A DNA stretch of 64,000 nt from Polytrichum commune. Taxonomy: Eukaryota; Streptophyta; Polytrichopsida; Polytrichales; Polytrichaceae. Below the pieces are notes generated by a model, which ran no database searches, was not told the origin of the DNA, and saw only the letters and a list, made by a program, of their open reading frames with translations. Position numbers and translations under genes: made by a program. Below, in pieces: positions 54,213 through 64,000 of the stretch. The stretch covers positions 3,348,001 through 3,412,000 of the forward strand of contig OX485806.1 of assembly GCA_950295325.1 (NCBI GenBank), in the 5' to 3' direction. The first letter of the stretch is position 1. Every line of letters starts with the position of its first letter.

Positions 54213-56110
54213 GGACAACGGGTTGGAGAGAATTACTTTTACTTTCAGTCACGGGGAGGTCACTTCATTGTCAAGTTGACACCACGTGCGGACAAAGTTT
54301 GCTACCCCTATATTACATGCCATATATAATTTTAAAATTTATGATATTTTTTCTACATATACATAACCATTGATAGTATCTTTTGTATACTTTCTTGAAA
54401 TTTTTAGTCATCTTTATTTTTTTTAGTAAATTTTTTAGTTCAATTCTGTGTCATTCTAGTTAGAAACGGTATGTTTTATGAAAAAAACAAATCATCAAAT
54501 TTAGTTACCACTTTTGACTATGTCATAGGTACTGTGTATACCTACTCATGAAAAAAAATTGATAAAATTTTGACCCATTTTGGTGGTGCAACTTACCAAA
54601 AGAAGATTTTTTTGGTCGCACGTGGTGTTCAACTTGACAATGGAGTGATCTACCCGTGCTTTCAGTTCGACTAAATAACTACTAATGGCCTACTTCTTCA
54701 TTGTGTCAAGGTTCTAACTACAATTTTGAGCCTAAACTTCATCAAAGTTCAAAAATTAAACTACTCTATTCAAAAAAATGTATCACAATCTTGTATTGAG
54801 GGTCGTCATTTCCATCCTTGCAAGCACCAGCCCGATTGTTCGCATCAAATTGAGCAAAACTCGGAGCTATACTACATTTATAGATATAGATATTGTACTT
54901 ATAAGTGGTCGTGTAAGTGGTTGTATCCATGTATAATGCATGCGGTCCATATATTTGGAAACTAACACTACACTAATATGTGCAATTTATATATATTGGA
55001 GCCTACACGAACACATAAATTACTTAGCTGATGAGTTGTGTTCATGGGCCCCGCAACATATTCGAGAATAAAGTCTCTAGATGTTGGAATCTCAGTGCTT
55101 ATATTGAATCTTAAGTCAAGGTTGTTGGACACAATTCATCAACTGAGTAATGTTATGTAGATTGTGCCTTTACCCATGCACATTATCTTGGGTCCAAAAT
55201 CATAAAAAAATCATAACTTTGTTTATGATCCATATGTTTAGAAACCACAGTATGAAAGAATATTGTTATATTTTGCTATTGTGGTAATAAATATTCAAAA
55301 TAATTTGAATGAGTGAGCAAAGTTATAAGCTTTTGCATGATCTCAATTTGACCCAAAGTAATTTGCATGGATAGAGAGGCAACCTATATGTAAAGGCAAC
55401 GTAACTGCACATACATGTGTACACTAAATAGTCTTATTAGTGTGGGTGGAGAACTAGCGTGGAATAGTGTGGGCTGCTCTTATTGTCTAGTGGGGGTGGA
55501 AATAATATGGGTCCAAGACCCTAGGTCGTCCCCTCAATCTTTCTTGAGACTTCCGACCACCACCTCACATGAAATAAAATGCTCATTTTACAAAAAATAA
55601 TAATAGCATAAAGTATAATTTTCATCCACAATAATTTCCTACAAAACCAATTACTATGGCCCCACACTAATTTTTCATCATAGTGTTGACGTGGGTTGAA
55701 AGTTGACATGGACCACATGAATATTTATCATGAGATTCTAATGTGGGCTCTAGAGAATTATTGTGGCCCACACTAATATGACTATTTAGTGTAGTGTGCC
55801 CACAATCACATGGGGCTCGTACATGATGCAGATTCAACATGAACGAATGGGATATCCACTACATTTCAACCCAATGTCTAACTTATCCAAGCATTTTGCA
55901 CATATTAACACACGTTATTCATGTGGTATAGGAGGAAGGTTGCAAAGCTAGAAAGACAAAAACCTTTGTGAAGCAAGCTTGTTGTTACTTATCTCAAGTT
56001 CACATCCCTAGGGTGGCACAACTTACTAAATATCCAACGAACATCGTTGCAAATCGTCCACCAGAACTCCAAAAGCATGTCTTCATGTAGAGGTATGGTG
56101 GACAAGGAAG
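54213..56110. other. AT-rich non-coding flank
   Basis: No domain recognised. Contains several TGTGGGC/GCCCACA phrases at 55440-55820 (AGTGTGGG, CCCACACTAAT) in both orientations, perhaps a decayed short inverted-repeat element. Confidence 0.45.
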
Positions 56111-58721
56111 ATGGCGCTCGGAGGCGGGAGCTCTGAGATCGCCGAAGCAACACACCGTGAGCACCAGCCACGATCCGGCGACAGCACCGGCCAAGTCGCC
56201 GTCTACACTCTCCCCCAACACAGATGCCCGCCTAAGAAACGGCGTCCCAATGGCTTCAAGAAGAATGCAAACCCTAAGAGAGGCGCACCACACAGGAACC
56301 CACAACAACAGAGATGCGGCGCCCACTTCGAACAGAACGAGCATCACAAGAGACCAGCACAACAGACATGCACCCGGAGAGAACAAAGAAGAGACACGAG
56401 GGATTCAAGAAATGCGGCTTTATTCTGGATCTGGACATTGTTAAGTTTTACATGGAGCGCAGCTCCTTACCCCCACCTCTACCAGCACATCTCCTGCCCT
56501 ACCAGCCCCTCCCACTGCATTCAACTACCAGATCTACATCCCCTGCACCCCTCCCCTAGATGGAACAACATCGAGCAGAAGTGGAGCAGCAGCCGATGCA
56601 GCAGCAGCAGGTCTCCACCGACGGCATCCCACGCGGCGACCTCCCAACTAACAAAAAATGGCCTCCGACGTCGCCCACCTTCAACACATCCGGCCCAGCA
56701 GATGCAGCAGCAAGGCAGTCGCAGCAGCAACGAACCTGCAGATCAAATCCGGCCCTCCTCGCTCCCCACCAACACCGCCCCAGAAAGCACCATCCACACC
56801 TCCAGCACCGTCCCCCGCCAAGCAACCAGGTACCACAAACCTCCTCACAACACCCCAATGTATCACTCCATCTTACACCCCCCCCACCCCGACTCAAAAC
56901 CACACAACACTCACACAAATCCATCACACACAGATCCACACAAAAAACACCTCACACACAAACACCACACACAACTCACTCAGGAGACTCCAACAACAAC
57001 TTACCTCGAAAAAAGTCGAGCATCCTCACGAACCCTCTCAACGCCACCTCAGAAGCCACTCCGCAGCACACCCTAACCGGCAGCCGCAGCAGCAAGACGT
57101 CCGCAGCAGCAACATCGTCGCCAACCAAGCCCAGCCCTCCTCACCCTCCACCAACACAGCGTCAACAAGCGCCACTCACATATCCAGCAACACCCTCCGC
57201 AACTCACACAGAAGCCCCCTCACAGCACAATATACACAGCAGCCGAAAGGGCAAGACGTCCGAAGCCGCAACGCCACCAAAGCTCAGACCTGGCCCTCCC
57301 CGCATCCCACCAACACAGCCACGACAACCACCACCCACACAGCACATCCCCCTACTCTGGCCTATGAATACACACAACTCACACACATTCACCACCCTCA
57401 GCTACATCCAAGACGCATCTCACACACAACTACCATACAATTGCCAATAAGAATACTAAACCAACAGCTTACCTCGGAAAAGACCGAATACCCTCAAGTA
57501 CCCAGTCGCCCACTCAATGACGCTAAGTACATAATCCACACTCTCACAACCACACACAAGCACCCTTCCATACACAACTCCACACACAACAGGTACACAT
57601 ACACCAATCCTCCCACAGGACAACCAAACTCACCCACTGGAACCACAAACGTGCCTACTAATCCCCGAACCCCAGTAAAATCTCCCAGATTGCCCACCTC
57701 TTCGCAAACACTCATAGACCGAATAATACCTACACACCCACCACACAATTAAACCCAAACACACACACACACCAATCATATCAAGACAACACAGTCCATG
57801 CCCAATTCCTAAGACATACCTACCCCCTCACACCCCCAAAATAAGCCCGAAACAAGTCACTGACACACACCCCAGGATAAACGACACTTACACCCAACAT
57901 GACACACACACACGCTCCACCAAATACAACAAATCCACACCAGACACCATACAAACCAGGCCACGACCTCTCAAAATAGTGCCCACCGAACACAAAGACA
58001 ATACCCCACACCGCAGCACACCCCATAAACAAACCCCACAACTCACACTCGCCCAATCTAAGCCCATACACACCCAATCTAAGCCCACACACAAATCCCA
58101 CTCCCACCCATACCACCCCCAAACAACAAAACGCCATACCTGGCTACACCCACCTACATTGGCAGCCAACAACGGAAAACACACACCAAAAGCCCACAAT
58201 AGCCCCCACACCCCTCTACTTAACAAACCCAGCAAAGAGACATCCTCACACCTCACAACACTCTCATTCCAATCCAGCTACCAGCATCCCACCCTCAATT
58301 CTCCTACTCCATCCCCCTTCTCCCGCAAGTCATCACTCCAGAACACTCATCTCTCACCTCGTACACTCTTCTCCTCCCACCATAGACATCAGCATCTCCC
58401 TCCCACCTCTTTCACCTCTACCATCCCCCTTTCAACCTCACATACCCCACTCGCACAGGCTCCACTCCACACCTTATCCCTCTCTCGCACATTCCCTCTC
58501 CATAACTGTAGACACAAATTCTCCACTTCTACTCATACCATCACACCCGCCGTAGCTCGCAATTCACCTCCACAGGAAGCCTCTGCTCCCTCCTATAGCA
58601 CACTACCCCTCCTCCGTCTCTCTTCCACATACTGCGACCACCTGCCCACCGGCATCTGCCCCGAACATAGCATCGACCACACAACAACGACCCACGACGA
58701 ACAGCTCCACCCGGCACCGAC
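56111..58721. repeat. C/A-rich, strand-asymmetric low-complexity tract
   Basis: The plus strand is dominated by C and A (CACACA, CCACCAACACAG), so long frames without stops arise in several phases and encode Pro/Thr/Ser/Gln-rich sequence without domains. Degenerate repeats of about 160-400 bp are visible: the phrase GCAGCAGCAAGACGTCCGCA recurs in variants near 56700, 57090 and 57250, and TTACCTCG.AAAAG recurs near 57000 and 57470. I read it as repeat DNA, possibly old LTR-type sequence, not as a gene. Confidence 0.5.
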
Positions 58722-60740
58722 TGTGAGGCCAAACCCCCCACCCTTAAGCGTCCGTAGTCCGAGTAGTGGGTTTGGGCTCACATTCCTCCGCGGTATTGGA
58801 TTTGGACTTGGATGAGTCCATAGTGCAAGGTTCACCCTTCAAGTGGTCTTGGATTTAACTTTGGTCTTTGCTTCCTTTGTCTTGCCATCGCGAGAGTGCT
58901 CCACATTCTCCATTAAGTTGTGCACGTGGTTTATTTTTAAAGAGAGGATGCAAGTGTTAAAAAAAACACTATTCTCTATAGTCAATCTCAAATACATTTA
59001 CTTGTGAAAGCCACACATAACACTAACTAGCATAATGTAACTAACTACTTGTCTATGAGCTAATTAGGTAGGCTATCTACTAAGCTCCTTCATGAACCCA
59101 TCTCTTTACTTTCTAATTACATAAACCTAGCTCCTTCATAAACCCAGCTCCTTCATAAACCCAGCTTCTTAGCTTCTAACTAAACAAACCCAGGTCCTTC
59201 ATAAACCCAACTCTTTACTTTCTAACTAAACAAACCCAGCTCCTTCATAAACCCAGCTCCTTCATAAACCCATCTCTTTACTTTCTAATTACATAAACCT
59301 AGCTCCTTCATAAACCTAGCTCCTTCATAAACCCAGCTTCTTAGCTTCTAACTAAACAAACCCAGCTCCTTCATAAACCCAGCTCCTTCATAAACCCAGC
59401 TCCTTCATGAACCCAGCTCCTTAGCTTCTAACTAAACAAACCCAGGTCCTTCATAAACCCAGCTCTTTACTTTCTAACTAAACAAACCCAGCTCCTTCAT
59501 AAACCCAGCTCCTTCATAAACCCACAACTTTGTAGTTGTAATCCCCAACTACCTCACTAATTATTCAAGCCCTTAACTAATCTTCCTACCTAATTTCCCT
59601 AATTCTACTAACAACCCCTTTCTAATCACACAATTCTTCTCTAATCCTAAAATCCTAAAATCCTAGAGAGGAGAGGGGGAGAGAGAATTTCCTAACTTCA
59701 CTAAGACTAACTAATCCACACAAGTATATTTTTGCACTCATCACAACATCAAGTGCTCAACTCTTAAACATGGAACTTGCAACCACGTGTATTCAAAACA
59801 TGAACTTTAAGTACCACAAATTGGAATCATGAATTAACTTTAAAATCCTTCACGTCAACACTAATTCTACCAAGAGGTCAAGCCCTCTTCAAGGCCAACA
59901 AGCCTTGGCTCTCAAACTAAAAACTAAGCACACACATGTGCTCCAATATGGCTTCCCACACCCACACTTATAACTCGTGGGGTGCCTTGGAGCACAAAGG
60001 AAAGAGAGGATGAATGAGGGAAGAATGAGGGATTATATAGTAAGCTTGAGGGGGTGAGCACCCTCAAGGCTCACGATAAGCCCTTGAGATTTCCTCCTAC
60101 TTAGTAGGCGCCAATCCTATCTTCTAAGCCTCCCTCCCTCAAATGATCAACAAGGATCCTAATTCGAACATTTAACTGGCCTTGGCTTTCTACCTACCAC
60201 ACTTTACCAAACTTGGGATGCTTCAACCCAAACTTAGCCTCCTTCGCTTTCCGCCGCCATAACTTTCTCCCCTTACTTTCCCAAATCGTCGCTCACCACT
60301 TAATTCAAACCACGATGCTTAACTCGTGATTTGATTGGTGCTTTGAGAATTTGCTTATCCTCCACCTTGCATTCTTCCTTGGGCCTTCCCCATTAAGTGG
60401 CCATGATGAGGTGGTCCACTTGTGCGCTCCATGTGATCCTCCATTCATCCCAATTCGAATGCACTTGCCTCTTGAGTCACTTTGGTTGTCTCCATCCATT
60501 TGTACTAGCCTACTCACTAACTACTCAATCCAAGTTCTCCTTACCTATCCTCATTCACTCAAATCCTTCCGAAGGTAAAAACACAATAACAACTCACATC
60601 CTAGCCTCTTACAACATGGTACTTCTAAGACTAACATTTCACTCTTTTTATATTTTTGTGAAGTAACATGCTACTTCAAAGTGCATCAACTAACGTTTCA
60701 AGGGTCTAAGACTAAATGTGGGCACCCTTTTGGGCTCACA
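58722..60740 (-). mobile_element. 3' LTR of the Ty3/gypsy element at the right edge
   Basis: Begins (minus sense) TGTGAGCCCAAAAGGGTGCC at 60740 and ends GGCCTCACA at 58722, about 2.02 kb. Termini match the LTRs at 4733-6402 and 16889-18500. The pol gene on the minus strand ends 61 bp before it. The 5' LTR is outside the window. Confidence 0.85.
59080..59525. repeat. Minisatellite inside the 3' LTR
   Basis: Roughly twenty copies of AACCCAGCTCCTTCATAA, interspersed with TTAGCTTCTAACTAAACAAA. Unrelated to the minisatellite at the corresponding place in the solo LTR at 4733-6402. Confidence 0.88.
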
Positions 60741-60801
60741 TAATTGGCGACCATCGGGGGATGAATCCAAACATCTCTTGCTCCAAGGGTAAGTTGCCTA
60801 G

Positions 60802-63800
60802 TCAAGCTCGGTATTCCTTACATCTACTTCCCGATGTACGGGTAGGAAAGAGCTCACCATTCAACGTTTCCAATTGAATTGAATTATTAGGAAAGACCTC
60901 ATAGACAAGGTAAGGTCCTAACCATACCGCATTGAATTTCGCCGGAAATTCAAGCTTTCGTGCGTCTTGAATCATGACCATCATTCCCGGTGTTAGGGCC
61001 CTTCTCTTATGTCGTTTGTCGAAAGTAATCTTTCTCCTTCTTTGGATTGCCTCAATATGTTGAGCCGCCATTCTCCTCCCTTCGTCAAGTGCTTCCAAAT
61101 CGGTTAGTCGATTTCGTAAGGATTGACTTTCAGTAAGTCTCGTACTCACGGCCACCCTAAGTGACTCGACTTCATATTCGATTGGTAGTGTCGCTTCAAG
61201 ACCATAGACTAAGGAAAATGATGTAGCACGCGTAGTTACCTTATAGGTTGTACGGTATGCCCAAAGTGCCGCCGTTAGTTTCGTATCCCAATCCCGCTTC
61301 GAGTCTATAACCGTCTTGCGTAGTATACTCACCAAAATTCCGTTAACCCTTTCCGTTTGTCCATTGGTTTGTGGGTGGTAGGGAGTAGTCTTCCGGTGAT
61401 CAATTTTAAATTTCTCTGTCATCTCTCGAATCAAGTCATTCAAAAAGTGAGTACCCCTATCGCTTACTAGGATCTTCGGCACCCCGAACCGCGAAATTAT
61501 GTTTTCGTACATAAATGTTGCCGCGTGTTCCGCCGTGTCGGTCTTCACCGCTTTAGCTTCCGCCCACTTGGTGAGGTACTCGGTTGCCACCACAATATAT
61601 TTCATTCCTTTTGAAGATTGGGGATGGACCTCACCCACATAGTCGATGCCTCATTTTTCGAAAGGAATTAAGGGTAATGATACATGTAAAGGCATCTCCA
61701 TTCTAAGGTCGTCTCGGGCATACCGTTGGCAAGCGTCGCATTTCCTTACATAGTCATGGGCGTCCTTAAATAGTGTAGGCCAAAAGTAGCCCGCTCTAAG
61801 TATTTTTTGCCCGGTGAGTTGACCCGAGAAGTGACCGCCGCAAGCGCTATCGTGGCAAGCGATTAAAATCGCTTCAACCTCCGTTTTTGACACGCATCGT
61901 CGTAAAATACCATCGGACCCCCTTCTAAACAACCTATGGCCCACTACAACAAATTGCCTACTATTTACCCTCACCTTCCTTCTCTCTTCTTTTGTCCACT
62001 CTTTGGGCAACTTGTGGGTTGTTAGAAATTCCACTATGCCCGCATACCACGCCGGTGTAGAAGTGACCACAAAGAGGCTATCATCTACTAACATATCATT
62101 TACCGGATTTTTTCCTATCTCCTCCGACAACCTAGACAAGTGGTCCGCTTGTAAATGCATACGACCCGGTTTATATTCCACCGTGTAGTTGAATTCTTCT
62201 AATAACAAAACCCACCTAGCTAACCTACCACTTAACTCCGCCTTGTTAATTAGATACTTGATAGCCATGTGGTCAACAAAAAATACAACCGGGTTGCACA
62301 TGAGGTAATGCCTAAACTTTTTAACGGAAAACACCATGGCTAGGCACTCCCTCTCCGTTGTAGAGTAGTTTCTTTCGGCGGGGGTCAATTGCTTACTCGC
62401 ATAAGCTATAGGTTGATCCTTCTCTTTTTCTCCCGTTGCTTGACAAAGCGCACTCCCTATTGCCACATTACTAGCATCACAATAGACGTGAAAAGGTTTA
62501 CCCCAATTGGGTGGTATCAACACCGGATAGGTGCTCAACCTATCCCGCAATTCCTCAAAGGCTTTTTGACAAGCATCCGTCCACTCGAATTTGACATCCT
62601 TTTTGAGCAAATGGGTAATGGGCACCGCTATCTTTGAAAAATTAGGAATAAGTTCCCGGTACCATCCCACATGTCCTAACAACTTAGAGATCCCCTTGGA
62701 ATTGGTTGGAGTTGCCAAGTCGCTTATGGCCGCAATCTTATCCGGATCGGGTTCTCTACCTTTCTCACTAACAACATAACCCAACAACACTCCCTTATTC
62801 ACTCCCAAAAATGTCTTATCCGGGTTCAATGCTAACCTCATCTTCCTACACCTAACCAATGCCTCCCTAACACAATGTAGGTGATCATCCACATTACTTT
62901 GTGTGCTAAAATCGTCCACAAAGACGGTCATGGATTTGAACAACAAGTCGGTGAAGATATACATTACTAATCGTTGGAAAGTAGCCGGGGCATTACATAA
63001 CCCAAATGGCATCACTACCCACACAAAAGTACCCCAAGGTGTAGTAAAAGCCGTTTTATGGATATCTTGGAGGGCTATGGAAATTTGATTATAACCCGCA
63101 TACCCATCCATAAAGGTATATCGCGAATGACCTCCAACCTCCTCAAGCAACAAGGTGATAAAAGGTAAGGGGAAGTGATCCTTTTGTGTGCACGAATTCA
63201 ATTTCCTATAGTCGACACAAACCCTTAATTTCCCATTTTTTTTCTTTACTAAGACCATAGGAGAAACCCAATCCGTGATTTCCACCGGCTTGATAAACCC
63301 GGCCTTCAATAACCTTTCCAATTCCGCTTTCACCAACAATTGCAATTGAGGATTCATCCTCCTCTCCTTTTGTCTAATTGGCCTCGCCCCCGGAATTAAA
63401 GGAATCCGGTGCTCTACCATTTCCCTAGGAATTCCCTTAAGCTCATCGTAGGACCATGCAAAAGTATCACTAAACTCATCCACCAAATTGCTATACTCCC
63501 TAACCTCTTTCTCCCCCAATTTGGAGCCCATCTTCATTTGTCGGGTTTTTCCATTCTTTAATTTCACATCCACGTACCGCCAATCCGCTTCCGACACATG
63601 TGCTTGTTCCTCTTTGTTCCGATACCAATCGGAAGGCATATTAGGGTAATCTTTCACATCTTGACCTACAACTATCCCCGTAGACGTGGTCTTGAAATGT
63701 AAAGGCTCCTCCAATTTCGATGACTCAATAATCACATCCTCCTCTTGAGTCCCATCTACATGAATTAAACTAACCTCACCCTCTTCCACGTCATCTACCC

Positions 63801-63927
63801 AAGGTGTTAACCCACCGCTAACCCACTCTTCCTCGGTGAGCACCTCACATGGCTCCAACAATGAGCCCTCTCCTAAACTAACACTAGGAAATTCACTCCC
63901 TAAGCCTACTTGGTGAAATGTAACCAT
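60802..63927 (-). pseudogene. pol: Ty3/gypsy pol: reverse transcriptase, RNase H and integrase, one in-frame stop
   Basis: Reading down from 63927: a leader, then reverse transcriptase with VCVDYRKLNSCTQKDHFPLP, MPFGLCNAPATFQR and the FVDDF catalytic box. RNase H follows with VYCDASNVAIGSALC and a partner region ending QADHLSRL. The integrase zinc-binding motif is visible as HDSACGGHFSGQL and CDACQRYA, then the integrase core with VSDRGTHFLND and HPQTNGQTERVNG, covering the second Asp and the Glu of the D,D-35-E site. The C-terminal tail ends CKEYRA at 60802. A TGA at 61651-61653 interrupts the frame at PFEK*GIDYVGE, where gypsy integrases normally have Trp (PFEKWGID), so TGG to TGA is likely. 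The protease and gag lie beyond the window edge or above 63927. The reading frame upstream continues to the window end without a clear start. Confidence 0.88.
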
Positions 63928-64000
63928 TACATCAACCTCGGACTCGGGGTACTCCCTTAGCCATTGGGCATAATCCCCATTATCCCCATAATTGTAAAAA
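63928..64000 (-). other. Upstream part of the gypsy gag-pol, cut by the window
   Basis: Short stretch between the first Met counted for pol and the window edge. No motif can be judged. Confidence 0.4.

Noticed and set aside
56111-58815. Long Pro/Thr/Ser/Gln-rich ORFs of 278-364 aa
   Set aside because: They overlap in different frames, arise from G-poor CACA-rich DNA and show no domain, splice structure or codon pattern.
60741-60762. Primer-binding site next to the LTR (TAATTGGCGACCATC block)
   Set aside because: The pol gene runs on the minus strand toward this LTR, so this is the 3' LTR and the block lies after integrase, not after a 5' LTR. It is kept only as a family marker.

Overview
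The window looks like a transposon-packed stretch of a large streptophyte (land-plant-type) nuclear genome, probably not a flowering plant. Spliced genes with GT/AG introns, long AT-rich non-coding stretches, Ty3/gypsy elements with 1.6-2.0 kb LTRs, teloboxes (AAACCCTA) and microsatellites all point that way. I cannot name the species. I see no rRNA, CRISPR or bacterial-style operon. Nearly every protein-coding trace belongs to, or sits next to, a mobile element.

Layout. 0.1-1 kb: a fragment of a Mutator-like (MULE) 3' region next to a broken 2OG-Fe(II) oxygenase (prolyl-4-hydroxylase-like) pseudogene. 992-2616: a deleted pogo/Tigger-like element with TA target duplication. 3395-16492: a complete 13.1 kb MULE bounded by a perfect 10-bp target duplication (GTTTTGATCC) and heptad-rich inverted repeats. 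It carries a decayed transposase gene on the minus strand, split by a solo LTR at 4733-6402. On the plus strand it carries a divergent multi-exon gene (gene A) joining a ParB/DGQHR-like domain to an N4/N6-type DNA methyltransferase-like domain. 16889-19100: a 3' end of a gypsy element. 19131-20960: a leucine-rich-repeat array built on a 72-bp unit. 23.7-24.6 kb: a transposase-like N-terminal fragment. 24.8-26.0 kb: a 79-bp satellite built on an interrupted palindrome.

28.98-36.03 kb: a second, GC-rich ParB/DGQHR plus methyltransferase-like gene (gene B). It splices in phase into an FCP1/HAD-type phosphatase domain. Its leader, three introns and one coding exon are dotted with the same palindrome, TTTGGGTCG-NN-CGACCCAAA, whose two central bases differ between clusters. 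Gene A has a different perfect palindrome, repeated eight times in its first intron.

38051-54209: a 16.2 kb element with near-perfect inverted repeats and a TAA duplication. On the plus strand it has a PIP-box protein and a spliced transposase-like protein of about 886 aa. On the minus strand it has three genes: two share a new-looking N-terminal domain, and two encode RING fingers. All the ORFs I examined in it are long and only lightly damaged. 56.1-58.7 kb is a C/A-rich low-complexity tract, and 58722-64000 is the 3' LTR and pol of a gypsy element running off the window on the minus strand.

Main message: two large DNA transposons carry unusual cargo (a DNA-modification-like gene and RING proteins), and two palindrome families are tied to the ParB-methyltransferase-like genes. 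Both such genes contain stops or frameshifts here, so these copies are probably dead or dying.
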